A DNA stretch of 38,312 nt from Streptomyces sp. JJ36 (GTDB lineage: Bacteria; Actinomycetota; Actinomycetes; Streptomycetales; Streptomycetaceae). Both the position numbers and the translations under genes were made by a program. The stretch spans positions 1-38,312 of the forward strand of contig NZ_JACYHE010000059.1 in assembly GCF_021696945.1 (NCBI RefSeq), in the 5' to 3' direction. Position 1 is the first letter of the stretch; every line of letters starts with the position of its first letter. Of this stretch, positions 14,250 through 21,791 are shown in pieces. The notes beneath the pieces are model-generated. The model had not been told where the DNA came from. It was given only the letters and a program-made list of their open reading frames with translations, and searched no databases.

Positions 14250-15020
14250 ATGCTGAACAAGTACGCGCGTGCTTTCTTCACGCGTGTCTTCACACCGTTC
14301 GCCGCTCTGCTGCTGCGCCTGGGGGTGAGCCCGGACGCGGTCACCCTCGTCGGCACCGGAGGGGTGATGGCGGGCGCGCTGGCCTTCTACCCGCGCGGCA
14401 CGTTCTTCTGGGGCACCGTCGTCATCACGCTGTTCGTCTTCTCGGACATGATCGACGGCAACATGGCCCGGCAGCTCGGCCGGTCCAGCCGCTGGGGCGC
14501 CTTCCTCGACTCCACCCTGGACCGGGTCGCGGACGCGGCCGTCTTCGGCGGGCTCGCGCTGTGGTACGCGGGCGGCGGGGACGATCTGGTGCTCTGCGCG
14601 GTGGCGTTGTTCTGCCTGGCCAGCGGCCAGGTGGTGTCCTACACCAAGGCCCGCGGCGAGAGCATCGGGCTGCCGGTGGCGGTGAACGGCCTGGTGGAAC
14701 GGTCCGAGCGGCTCGTGATCACGCTGGTCTGCACCGGCCTCGCCGGGTTCGGCGCCTTCGGGGTGCCCTACATCGAGGTGTTGCTGCCCGTCGCCCTCTG
14801 GGTGGTCGCGGCCGGTTCCCTGGTGACCCTCGGACAGCGGGTGGTCACCGTACGCCGGGAGGCGGCCGAAGCGGACGCCGCGGAGGCCGCAGCCTCCGGG
14901 AGCGGGGACGCCGGCCGGGGTGCCACCGGGAGTGCGGACGCTCCCGGCGGGGAGGAGCCGCGGCCGGAGCCCGGGGAGCGGGACGCGCGCGGCACCCAGC
15001 AGGGGAGCGAGAGCAGGTGA
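14250..15020 (+). CDS. pgsA: CDP-alcohol phosphatidyltransferase, probable phosphatidylinositol phosphate synthase
   Basis: Predicted to transfer the phosphatidyl group of CDP-diacylglycerol to inositol phosphate in the inner membrane, the first step to phosphatidylinositol and its mannosides. The 256 residues hold the full family motif D-x2-DG-x2-AR-x8-G-x3-D-x3-D at Asp66, Asp69, Gly70, Ala73, Arg74, Gly83, Asp87 and Asp91. Several hydrophobic segments surround it. The last 50 or so residues are Ala/Gly/Glu-rich and disordered. Sequence motif alone does not separate this from phosphatidylglycerophosphate synthase. Linkage to the acyltransferase and pimA, as in mycobacteria (pgsA1), makes inositol the likely acceptor. 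ATG 14250 follows GGGAAGG; the stop overlaps the next start (GTGA). Confidence 0.88.
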   Translation: MLNKYARAFFTRVFTPFAALLLRLGVSPDAVTLVGTGGVMAGALAFYPRGTFFWGTVVITLFVFSDMIDGNMARQLGRSSRWGAFLDSTLDRVADAAVFGGLALWYAGGGDDLVLCAVALFCLASGQVVSYTKARGESIGLPVAVNGLVERSERLVITLVCTGLAGFGAFGVPYIEVLLPVALWVVAAGSLVTLGQRVVTVRREAAEADAAEAAASGSGDAGRGATGSADAPGGEEPRPEPGERDARGTQQGSESR

Positions 15021-15964
15021 GCGAGGCACGGGAGTTGCTGACGGACTCCCTCTACGGGCTGGGATGGGCCGCCGTGAAGCGGCTGCCCGAGCCCGCCGCG
15101 GCCGCGCTGGGCCGTGGCATCGCCGACACCGCCTGGCAGCGCCGTGGCAAGGGCGTACTGCGGCTGGAGAGCAATCTCGCCCGGGTCGTCCCGGACGCCA
15201 CGCCCGGCCGGCTCGCGGAGCTCTCCCGGGCGGGCATGCGTTCGTACCTGCGTTACTGGATGGAGTCCTTCCGGCTGCCGGCGTGGAGCCCGGAGCGCAT
15301 CCGCCGGGGCGTCGACGTGCACGACGCCCACCACCTCACCGAGGGCATCGAGGCCGGCCGGGGGGTCGTGCTCGCGCTGCCGCACCTCGCCAACTGGGAC
15401 CTGGCAGGCGCCTGGGTCACCACGCACCTGGGGACGCCCTTCACCACCGTCGCCGAGCGGCTGAAGCCCGAGTCGCTCTACGACCGCTTCGTCGCCTACC
15501 GGGAGAGCCTGGGCATGGAGGTGCTGCCGCACGAAGGCGGCGCCGCCTTCGGCACCCTGGCCCGGCGCCTGCGCGCGGGCGGGCTGGTCTGCCTGGTGGC
15601 CGACCGTGACCTCTCGGCCTCCGGAACCGAGGTGACGTTCTTCGGCGAGACCGCCCGCATGCCGTCCGGCCCGGCGCTGCTCGCCCTGCAGACCGGGGCC
15701 AGGCTGCTTCCCGTCACCCTCTGGTACGACGGCCCGGTCATGGGAGCGCGGGTGCACCCGCCGCTGGAGGTGCCGGCGCTCGGCGACCGGCGGGAGAAGG
15801 CCCGGGAGAAGGCCCGGGAGATGACCCAGGCCATGGCCGACGCCTTCGCCGCCGGGATCGCCGCCCACCCCGAGGACTGGCACATGCTGCAGCGGATGTG
15901 GACCGCCGACCTCGGGGCCGGGCCCGCTCCGGAGCCCGGGCGGGAGCGGGGGCTGCGCTCGTGA
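15017..15964 (+). CDS. Phosphatidylinositol mannoside acyltransferase-like protein
   Basis: Predicted to acylate the mannose of phosphatidylinositol mannoside on the inner face of the membrane. The 315 residues belong to the lysophospholipid acyltransferase LpxL/HtrB-like family. The catalytic HX4D is HLANWD (His123, Asp128). Downstream are VAERLKPESLYDRF, LVADRDLSASGTEVTFFGE and MPSGPALLALQTGA, which fit the acceptor and acyl pocket region. A C-terminal HPEDWHMLQRMW is also typical. GTG 15017 overlaps the pgsA stop by 4 bases, and its own stop overlaps pimA by 4, so the three are translationally coupled. The mycobacterial counterpart at this position is PatA. Confidence 0.88.
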   Translation: MSEARELLTDSLYGLGWAAVKRLPEPAAAALGRGIADTAWQRRGKGVLRLESNLARVVPDATPGRLAELSRAGMRSYLRYWMESFRLPAWSPERIRRGVDVHDAHHLTEGIEAGRGVVLALPHLANWDLAGAWVTTHLGTPFTTVAERLKPESLYDRFVAYRESLGMEVLPHEGGAAFGTLARRLRAGGLVCLVADRDLSASGTEVTFFGETARMPSGPALLALQTGARLLPVTLWYDGPVMGARVHPPLEVPALGDRREKAREKAREMTQAMADAFAAGIAAHPEDWHMLQRMWTADLGAGPAPEPGRERGLRS

Positions 15965-17166
15965 GGATCGGCATCGTCTGCCCGTACGCCTGGGACGTGC
16001 CGGGCGGCGTGCAGTTCCACATCCGCGACCTGGCCGCGCACCTCCTCGCGCTCGGTCACGAGGTCTCCGTCCTGGCCCCCTCCGACGACGGCACTCCGCT
16101 GCCGCCCTACGTGGTCTCCGCCGGGCGGGCCGTGCCGGTGCCGTACAACGGCTCGGTCGCACGGCTGACCTTCGGCTTCCTCTCCGCCGCCCGGGTGCGC
16201 CGCTGGGTGCACGACGGCGACTTCGACGTGCTCCACGTGCACGAGCCCGCGTCCCCGTCGCTGGCCCTGCTGACCTGCTGGGTCGCCCAGGGCCCGATGG
16301 TGGCCACCTTCCACACCTCCAACCCCCGCTCCCGGGCGATGATCGCCGCGTACCCGATCCTGCAGCCCGCGCTGGAGAAGATCAGCGCCCGGATCGCGGT
16401 CAGCGAGTACGCCCGGCGCACCCTGGTGGAGCACCTCGGCGGCGACGCCGTGGTCATCCCCAACGGCGTGGACGTCGGCTTCTTCGCCGACGCCGAGCCG
16501 CGCCCGGAATGGCAGGCACCCGCCGTCCGGGACACCTCCGGGGACGACCGCGCCCCGCAGGGCGGGACCATCGGCTTCATCGGCCGGATCGACGAGCCAC
16601 GCAAGGGGCTCCCGGTGCTGATGAAGGCGCTGCCGAGGATCCTGGAGGCGCTGCCCGGCACCCGGCTGCTGGTCGCCGGGCGCGGCGACGAGGAGGAGGC
16701 CGTGGCGGGACTGCCCCGCGAGACGCGGTCCCGGGTCGAGTTCCTCGGCATGGTCAGCGACGAGGACAAGGCCCGACTGCTGCGCAGCGTCGACCTGTAC
16801 GTGGCGCCCAACACCGGCGGCGAGTCCTTCGGCATCATCCTCGTCGAGGCCATGTCCGCGGGCGCCCCCGTGCTCGCCGCCGACCTGGACGCCTTCGCCC
16901 AGGTGCTGAACGGGGGAGAGGCCGGCGAGCTCTTCCCCGCCGGCGACCCCGGGGCTCTGGCCGACGCCGCCGTGCGCCTGCTTGCCGACCCGGCGCGCCG
17001 CGAGGCCCTGCGCGCCCAGGGGAGCCGCCATGTGCGCCGGTTCGACTGGGGCACCGTCGGGTCGGACATCCTGGCGGTGTACGAGACCGTCACCGACGGG
17101 GCCGCCTCCGTGGCCCCCGACGAGCGGACCGGGCTGTGGGCCCGGTTCGGACTGGCCCGGGACTGA
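15961..17166 (+). CDS. pimA: Phosphatidylinositol alpha-mannosyltransferase
   Basis: Predicted to add the first mannose from GDP-mannose to phosphatidylinositol at the cytoplasmic membrane face. The 401 residues form a GT-B fold, family GT4. The N-terminal half has VPGGVQFHIRDLAAHL with a glycine-rich loop, and AVSEYARRTL near the hinge. The C-terminal half has GFIGRIDEPRKGL and the EX7E motif in ESFGIILVE (Glu288, Glu296). The start GTG 15961 overlaps the acyltransferase stop by 4 bases. Order and coupling match the mycobacterial pgsA1-patA-pimA cluster, which is the main reason for the specific name over a generic glycosyltransferase. Confidence 0.88.
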   Translation: MRIGIVCPYAWDVPGGVQFHIRDLAAHLLALGHEVSVLAPSDDGTPLPPYVVSAGRAVPVPYNGSVARLTFGFLSAARVRRWVHDGDFDVLHVHEPASPSLALLTCWVAQGPMVATFHTSNPRSRAMIAAYPILQPALEKISARIAVSEYARRTLVEHLGGDAVVIPNGVDVGFFADAEPRPEWQAPAVRDTSGDDRAPQGGTIGFIGRIDEPRKGLPVLMKALPRILEALPGTRLLVAGRGDEEEAVAGLPRETRSRVEFLGMVSDEDKARLLRSVDLYVAPNTGGESFGIILVEAMSAGAPVLAADLDAFAQVLNGGEAGELFPAGDPGALADAAVRLLADPARREALRAQGSRHVRRFDWGTVGSDILAVYETVTDGAASVAPDERTGLWARFGLARD

Positions 17167-17175
17167 GGCACCGCC

Positions 17176-17730
17176 ATGCCCGCACTCACCACCGTCGTCT
17201 GGATCGCCGTCGCCGTCGCCCTCGTCGGCGTCTATCTGAGCTGGACCGCCGGGCGACTGGACCGCCTGCACGCCCGCATCGACGCCGCCCGCGCCGCCCT
17301 CGACGCCCAGCTTCTGCGCCGTGCCTCCGTCGCCCAGGAACTCGCCACGGCCGGGGTGCTCGACCCGGCCGCGTCGATCGTGCTCTACCAGGCCGCGCAC
17401 GACGCCCGGCAGGCCGAGCGGGAGCAGCGCGAGGTCGCCGAAAGCGAGCTCAGCCAGGCGCTGCGCGCCGTCTTCGCCGACCGGGCGCAGATCGAGGCCG
17501 TACGGGCCGCCCCGGGCGGGGAGCAGTCGGCCGGCGAGCTGGAGGCGGCGGTCCGCCGGGTGCCGATGGCGCGCCGTTTCCACAACGACGCGGTCCGTGC
17601 GGCCCGGGCGCTGCGACGGCACCGGACGGTGCGCTGGTTCCGGCTGGCGGGCCACGCTCCCTTCCCGCTGGCCTTCGAGATGGACGACGAGCCGCCGGAG
17701 GCGGTGCTCGCGGGGCGCGGCGGCCCCTAG
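17176..17730 (+). CDS. LemA-like single-pass membrane protein
   Basis: Function unknown. The 184 residues start with one membrane segment (about 5-23), followed by a long helical domain with LDRLHARIDAARAALDAQLLRR and heptad-like Ala/Leu spacing. It ends in RRFHNDAVRAARALRRH, then RTVRWFRLAGHAPFPLAFEMDD. That ending resembles the LemA family C terminus, where an FNDAVR helix is followed by a Phe/Pro-rich end. It lies 9 bases after pimA and is followed by a terminator, so it is the last gene of the phosphatidylinositol mannoside operon. Mycobacteria carry a different gene at this place. Confidence 0.75.
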   Translation: MPALTTVVWIAVAVALVGVYLSWTAGRLDRLHARIDAARAALDAQLLRRASVAQELATAGVLDPAASIVLYQAAHDARQAEREQREVAESELSQALRAVFADRAQIEAVRAAPGGEQSAGELEAAVRRVPMARRFHNDAVRAARALRRHRTVRWFRLAGHAPFPLAFEMDDEPPEAVLAGRGGP

Positions 17731-17747
17731 CGACAGGGCCGCGCGGC

Positions 17748-17771
17748 CCCGGAGCAGGCCACTGCTCCGGG
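17748..17771 (+). terminator. Terminator of the pgsA-pimA operon
   Basis: A perfect 10-pair stem CCCGGAGCAG/CTGCTCCGGG (17748-17757 with 17762-17771) with a GCCA loop begins 18 bases after the last stop codon. Confidence 0.75.
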
Positions 17772-17822
17772 ATTGGCCCTTTCCCCGGGCCGGTGCGGTC
17801 CGGGAACGTGAGGTACCGGGCC

Positions 17823-17828
17823 TACCAT
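17823..17828 (+). promoter_or_regulatory. -10 candidate upstream of pdxS
   Basis: TACCAT lies about 135 bases before the pdxS start. The intervening leader is rich in CCGTC repeats. No clear -35 element was seen. Confidence 0.35.
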
Positions 17829-17963
17829 GGCTTTACCGTCGAGGTCGTACGTCTCCGTCGGTCTCCCGTCGGTACAGCCTCGGTCCCCGGCGGTCCCCGC
17901 CGTCCGTCGTCGGCCCGCCGTCTCCGTCATCGCCCCGTCGTTCCCGTCGAGTGAGGTCACACC

Positions 17964-18893
17964 GTGTCGAGCACGCCCACCGCCACGTCAGCAGCTCCGT
18001 CCAGCCAGGCTCCCGAGACCGGGACCGCCCGTGTGAAGCGCGGCATGGCCGAGCAGCTCAAGGGCGGCGTGATCATGGACGTCGTCACCCCGGAGCAGGC
18101 CAAGATCGCCGAGGACGCCGGCGCCGTGGCGGTCATGGCGCTGGAGCGCGTCCCGGCCGACATCCGCAAGGACGGCGGCGTCGCGCGGATGTCCGACCCG
18201 GACATGATCGAGGGCATCATCGAGGCCGTGTCGATCCCGGTGATGGCCAAGTCCCGGATCGGCCACTTCGTCGAGGCCCAGGTCCTCCAGGCGCTCGGCG
18301 TCGACTACATCGACGAGTCCGAGGTGCTGACCCCGGCCGACGAGGTCAACCACAGCGACAAGTTCGCCTTCACCACCCCGTTCGTCTGCGGTGCCACCAA
18401 CCTCGGCGAGGCCCTGCGCCGCATCGCGGAGGGGGCGGCGATGATCCGCTCCAAGGGCGAGGCGGGCACCGGCAACGTCGTCGAGGCCGTCCGCCACATG
18501 CGCCAGATCCGCAGTGAGATCGGCAAGCTGAAGGCCCTGGACAACAACGAGCTGTACGCCGCCGCCAAGGAGCTGCGCGCCCCCTACGAGCTGGTCCGGG
18601 AGGTCGCCGAGCTGGGCAGGCTCCCCGTCGTGCTGTTCTCCGCCGGCGGCGTCGCCACCCCGGCGGACGCCGCGCTGATGCGGCAGCTCGGCGCGGAGGG
18701 CGTGTTCGTCGGTTCCGGCATCTTCAAGTCCGGCGACCCGGCCAAGCGCGCCGCGGCCATCGTGAAGGCCACCACCTTCTACGACGACCCGAAGCTCGTC
18801 GCGGACGCCTCCCGCGGTCTCGGCGAGGCCATGGTGGGCATCAACTGCGACACCCTGCCGGAGAACGAGCGTTACGCCGCGCGCGGCTGGTGA
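17964..18893 (+). CDS. pdxS: Pyridoxal 5'-phosphate synthase, synthase subunit
   Basis: With PdxT forms pyridoxal 5'-phosphate from ribose 5-phosphate, glyceraldehyde 3-phosphate and ammonia. The 309 residues form a (beta/alpha)8 barrel. Visible are VKRGMAEQLKGGVIMDVV, AKSRIGH with Lys96 (first Schiff-base lysine), IRSKGEAGTG with Lys164 (second lysine; the spacing of 68 matches the Bacillus enzyme), and GVFVGSGIFKS phosphate binding. An extra Ser/Thr/Pro-rich N terminus of about 22 residues precedes the usual start. GTG 17964 has GAGGT just upstream. It is followed by a strong hairpin before pdxT. Confidence 0.97.
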   Translation: MSSTPTATSAAPSSQAPETGTARVKRGMAEQLKGGVIMDVVTPEQAKIAEDAGAVAVMALERVPADIRKDGGVARMSDPDMIEGIIEAVSIPVMAKSRIGHFVEAQVLQALGVDYIDESEVLTPADEVNHSDKFAFTTPFVCGATNLGEALRRIAEGAAMIRSKGEAGTGNVVEAVRHMRQIRSEIGKLKALDNNELYAAAKELRAPYELVREVAELGRLPVVLFSAGGVATPADAALMRQLGAEGVFVGSGIFKSGDPAKRAAAIVKATTFYDDPKLVADASRGLGEAMVGINCDTLPENERYAARGW

Positions 18894-18917
18894 GCGCCCC
18901 GCGCGTCCTTCCGTGAG

Positions 18918-18946
18918 GGTGGCGGCCCGCCCGGCGGGCCGCCACC
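18918..18946 (+). terminator. Hairpin between pdxS and pdxT
   Basis: A perfect 13-pair stem (18918-18930 with 18934-18946) with a CCG loop lies 24 bases after the pdxS stop and 28 before pdxT. It could act as a partial terminator or as a barrier protecting the upstream pdxS message. Confidence 0.6.
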
Positions 18947-18974
18947 GCCGCACGTCCGCAGAGAGGTCACTTCC

Positions 18975-19565
18975 GTGAGCAGCACCGTCATCGGCGTGCT
19001 CGCCCTGCAGGGCGACGTCCGCGAGCACCTCGCCGCGCTCGAGGGCGCCGGGGCCGCGGCACGTCCCGTGCGCCGCCCGGCCGAACTCGCCGGCGTCGAC
19101 GGCCTGGTGATACCGGGCGGCGAGTCCACCACCATGTCCAAGCTGGCCGCGGCCTTCGGGCTGCTGGAACCGCTGCGCGCCCGGGTGCGGGAGGGCATGC
19201 CCGCGTACGGCTCCTGCGCCGGTATGATCATGCTCGCGGACAAGATCCTCGATCCCCGCTCGGGGCAGGAGACCATCGGCGGCATCGACATGATCGTCCG
19301 GCGCAACGCGTTCGGGCGGCAGAACGAGTCCTTCGAGGCCGCGCTGGAGATGGACGGCGTCCCGGGTGGCCCGGTCGAGGGTGTGTTCATCCGCGCCCCC
19401 TGGGTGGAGTCCACCGGGGCCGCCGTGCGCACTCTGGCCGCGTACGACGGCCACCCGGTGGCGGTCCGCCAGGGGAACCTGCTGGCCACCGCCTTCCATC
19501 CGGAGCTGACCGGCGACCACCGGGTGCACGCGGCCTTCGCCGAGCTGGTGCGGGCGGCGGCCTGA
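18975..19565 (+). CDS. pdxT: Pyridoxal 5'-phosphate synthase, glutaminase subunit
   Basis: Hydrolyses glutamine and channels ammonia to PdxS. The 196 residues form a class I glutamine amidotransferase with the nucleophile elbow YGSCAGMI (Cys81), the catalytic pair in FHPELTGD (His175, Glu177) and an oxyanion GGEST segment (about 48-52). Start MSSTVIGVLALQGDV is typical of the family. GTG 18975 has GAGAGGT upstream. It should depend on readthrough from pdxS or a promoter inside the 81-base gap; none is obvious. Confidence 0.97.
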   Translation: MSSTVIGVLALQGDVREHLAALEGAGAAARPVRRPAELAGVDGLVIPGGESTTMSKLAAAFGLLEPLRARVREGMPAYGSCAGMIMLADKILDPRSGQETIGGIDMIVRRNAFGRQNESFEAALEMDGVPGGPVEGVFIRAPWVESTGAAVRTLAAYDGHPVAVRQGNLLATAFHPELTGDHRVHAAFAELVRAAA

Positions 19566-19623
19566 TCCGCGGACGTTAGTATCTGACGCACTGCACTGTT
19601 GGCGAGACCGAAGGAGCAAGGCT

Positions 19624-20376
19624 GTGTCCGGCCACTCGAAGTGGGCAACCACCAAGCACAAGAAGGCCGTGATCGATGCCAAGCGCGGCAAGCTCTTCGC
19701 CAAGCTGATCAAGAACATCGAGGTCGCGGCCCGGATGGGCGGCGCCGACCCGGACGGCAACCCGACGCTGTACGACGCCATCCAGAAGGCGAAGAAGCAG
19801 TCCGTCCCGAACAAGAACATCGACAGTGCGGTCAAGCGGGGCGCGGGCCTGGAGGCCGGCGGCGCCGACTACGAGACGATCATGTACGAGGGGTACGGGC
19901 CCAACGGCGTGGCCGTGCTGGTCGAGTGCCTCACGGACAACCGCAACCGCGCCGCCTCCGACGTCCGGGTCGCCATGACCCGCAACGGCGGCTCGATGGC
20001 GGACCCCGGCTCGGTCGCCTACCTCTTCAACCGCAAGGGCGTCGTCATCGTCCCCAAGGGCGAGCTCACCGAGGACGACGTGCTGGCCGCCGTGCTGGAC
20101 GCGGGCGCCGAGGAGGTCAACGACCTGGGGGAGAGCTTCGAGGTCATCAGCGAGGCCACCGACCTGGTCGCGGTGCGCTCCGCTCTCGTCGACGCGGGCA
20201 TCGACTACGAGTCCGCGGACAACAACTTCCTGCCCAGCGTGCAGGTGGAGCTCGACGAGGAGGGCGCGCGCAAGATCTTCAAGCTGATCGACGCCCTCGA
20301 GGACAGCGACGACGTGCAGAACGTCTTCGCCAACTACGACGTCACCGACGAGATCATGGAGAAGGCCGGCGGCTGA
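19624..20376 (+). CDS. YebC/PmpR-family protein
   Basis: The family (TACO1/YebC) includes transcription regulators, and some members have been shown to relieve ribosome stalling at proline stretches; which applies here is unknown. The 250 residues show the standard MSGHSKWATTKHKKAVIDAKRGKLF start (YebC usually has SKWANIK..K), YEGYGPNGVAVLVE, and NNFLPSVQVELDEEGA near the C terminus. It is full length. GTG 19624 has AAGGAG about seven bases upstream. A TAGTAT -10-like element occurs about 45 bases before the start. Position upstream of ruvCAB is widely conserved. Confidence 0.95.
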   Translation: MSGHSKWATTKHKKAVIDAKRGKLFAKLIKNIEVAARMGGADPDGNPTLYDAIQKAKKQSVPNKNIDSAVKRGAGLEAGGADYETIMYEGYGPNGVAVLVECLTDNRNRAASDVRVAMTRNGGSMADPGSVAYLFNRKGVVIVPKGELTEDDVLAAVLDAGAEEVNDLGESFEVISEATDLVAVRSALVDAGIDYESADNNFLPSVQVELDEEGARKIFKLIDALEDSDDVQNVFANYDVTDEIMEKAGG

Positions 20377-20450
20377 CCCGCCCGCCGCCGCCCCGCGCGG
20401 TGCGTCCCGCCGGAGTCGTCGGTGCCCGGCGGTCTGACGGGGTTCTTCCG

Positions 20451-20490
20451 GCGTCTTCCGGTGTCCCACGACGTCTTCCGGTGTCCCACG
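20451..20490. repeat. Two 20-bp tandem direct repeats
   Basis: The unit CGTCTTCCGGTGTCCCACG occurs at 20452-20470 and 20472-20490, giving a 20-base period. Partial variants flank it (TTCTTCCG before, GTGTCTCCGGGTGTC after). It lies in the 191-base yebC-ruvC gap, about 80 bases before the ruvC start. Role unknown. Confidence 0.7.
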
Positions 20491-20567
20491 GTGTCTCCGG
20501 GTGTCTGTCGGTGGCGGCCGGTAGCCTGCGACGGCGGTGACAGCGACGGCAGGAGGGAGGCAGTGGC

Positions 20568-21128
20568 GTGCGAGTGCTGGGCGTGGACCCGGGGCTGACC
20601 CGTTGCGGCCTGGGCGTCGTCGAGGGCAGTGCCGGACGGCGGCTCGCGATGGGCGCCGCCGGCGTCGTCCGCACCCCCTCGGACGCGCCCGTCGCCGAGC
20701 GCCTGGTGCGGATCGAGCAGGGCCTGGAGGAGTGGCTCGACGCCCACCGTCCCGAAGTCGTCGCCGTGGAGCGGGTCTTCAGCCAGCACAACGTGCGCAC
20801 GGTGATGGGCACCGCGCAGGCGAGCGCGGTGGCCATGCTCTGCGCGGCCCGCCGCGGGCTGCCGGTGGCCCTGCACACGCCGAGCGAGGTGAAGGCCGCC
20901 GTCACCGGCACCGGACGGGCGGGCAAGGAGCAGGTGGGCGCCATGGTGACGCGGCTGCTCCGGCTGGACGCCCCGCCCAAGCCGGCCGACGCGGCCGACG
21001 CCCTCGCCCTGGCCATCTGCCACATCTGGCGGGCGCCCGCCGTCAGCCGCCTCCAGCAGGCCCACGCCGCCGCCCGGGGCGCGCGCCCCGGCCGGCCGGC
21101 GGGAACCCCGAAAGGCCGTACCGCATGA
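20568..21128 (+). CDS. ruvC: Holliday junction resolvase
   Basis: Endonuclease that nicks Holliday junctions symmetrically during recombination repair. The 186 residues carry the four acidic catalytic residues in family context: Asp7 (GVDPGLTRCG), Glu68 (VAVERVFSQHN), Asp141 and Asp144 (KPADAADALALAICH). Start GTG 20568 follows GGAGGGAGG. The stop overlaps the ruvA start by 4 bases (ATGA). The last 25 residues are a basic Ala/Gly/Pro tail. Confidence 0.97.
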   Translation: MRVLGVDPGLTRCGLGVVEGSAGRRLAMGAAGVVRTPSDAPVAERLVRIEQGLEEWLDAHRPEVVAVERVFSQHNVRTVMGTAQASAVAMLCAARRGLPVALHTPSEVKAAVTGTGRAGKEQVGAMVTRLLRLDAPPKPADAADALALAICHIWRAPAVSRLQQAHAAARGARPGRPAGTPKGRTA

Positions 21129-21751
21129 TCGCCTTCGTCTCCGGTCCCGTGGTCTCGCTCTCCCCGGACACCGCGGTGGTCGAGGTGGGGGGCGTGGGCA
21201 TGGCCGTCCAGTGCACCCCGGACACCCTCTCCGGGCTGCGCGTGGGCACCCCCGCCCGGCTCGCGACCTCGCTGGTCGTCCGGGAGGACTCCCTCACCCT
21301 CTACGGCTTCGCGGAGGACGACGAACGGCAGGTGTTCGAGCTGCTGCAGACCGCCAGCGGCGTCGGCCCCCGGCTCGCCCAGGCGATGCTCGCCGTGCAC
21401 CGGCCCGACGCCCTGCGCACCGCCGTGGCGACCGGCGACGAGAAGGCGCTGACCGCCGTGCCGGGCATCGGCAAGAAGGGCGCCCAGAAGCTGCTGCTGG
21501 AGCTGCGGGACCGGCTCGGCGAGCCGGTCGCCGCGGGCGGGTCCGCGGCCGGGGCCCGCCCGGCCGCCGCCGGGCCGCCGCCCTGGCGTGAGCAGCTCCA
21601 CTCCGCCCTGGTCGGACTGGGCTACGCGCCCCGCGAGGCGGACGAGGCCGTCGAGGCCGTCGCCCCCCGGGCCGAGCCCGCGGACGGTGCGCCGCCGCCG
21701 GTCTCCGAGCTGCTGCGGGCGGCCCTGCGGACCCTGAGCCGGGCCCGTTGA
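21125..21751 (+). CDS. ruvA: Holliday junction branch migration protein RuvA
   Basis: Binds the four-way junction as a tetramer and loads RuvB. The 208 residues have the N-terminal OB-fold (MIAFVSGPV, VGGVGMAVQ), a helix-hairpin-helix region with GVGPRLAQAML and VPGIGKKGAQKLLLEL, a flexible Ala/Gly/Pro linker, and the C-terminal domain III (LHSALVGLGYAPREADEAV) that contacts RuvB. ATG 21125 overlaps the ruvC stop. Confidence 0.97.
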   Translation: MIAFVSGPVVSLSPDTAVVEVGGVGMAVQCTPDTLSGLRVGTPARLATSLVVREDSLTLYGFAEDDERQVFELLQTASGVGPRLAQAMLAVHRPDALRTAVATGDEKALTAVPGIGKKGAQKLLLELRDRLGEPVAAGGSAAGARPAAAGPPPWREQLHSALVGLGYAPREADEAVEAVAPRAEPADGAPPPVSELLRAALRTLSRAR

Positions 21752-21791
21752 GCAGCGCACGACGATCCGACCCCGACCCGAGGCAGACCTC

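Noticed and set aside
15496..17655. 719-residue reverse reading frame opposite pimA and neighbours
   Set aside because: Shadow frame opposite three well-supported genes with translational coupling.
20451..20490. CRISPR array
   Set aside because: Only two copies, directly abutting with no spacer, and no cas genes nearby.
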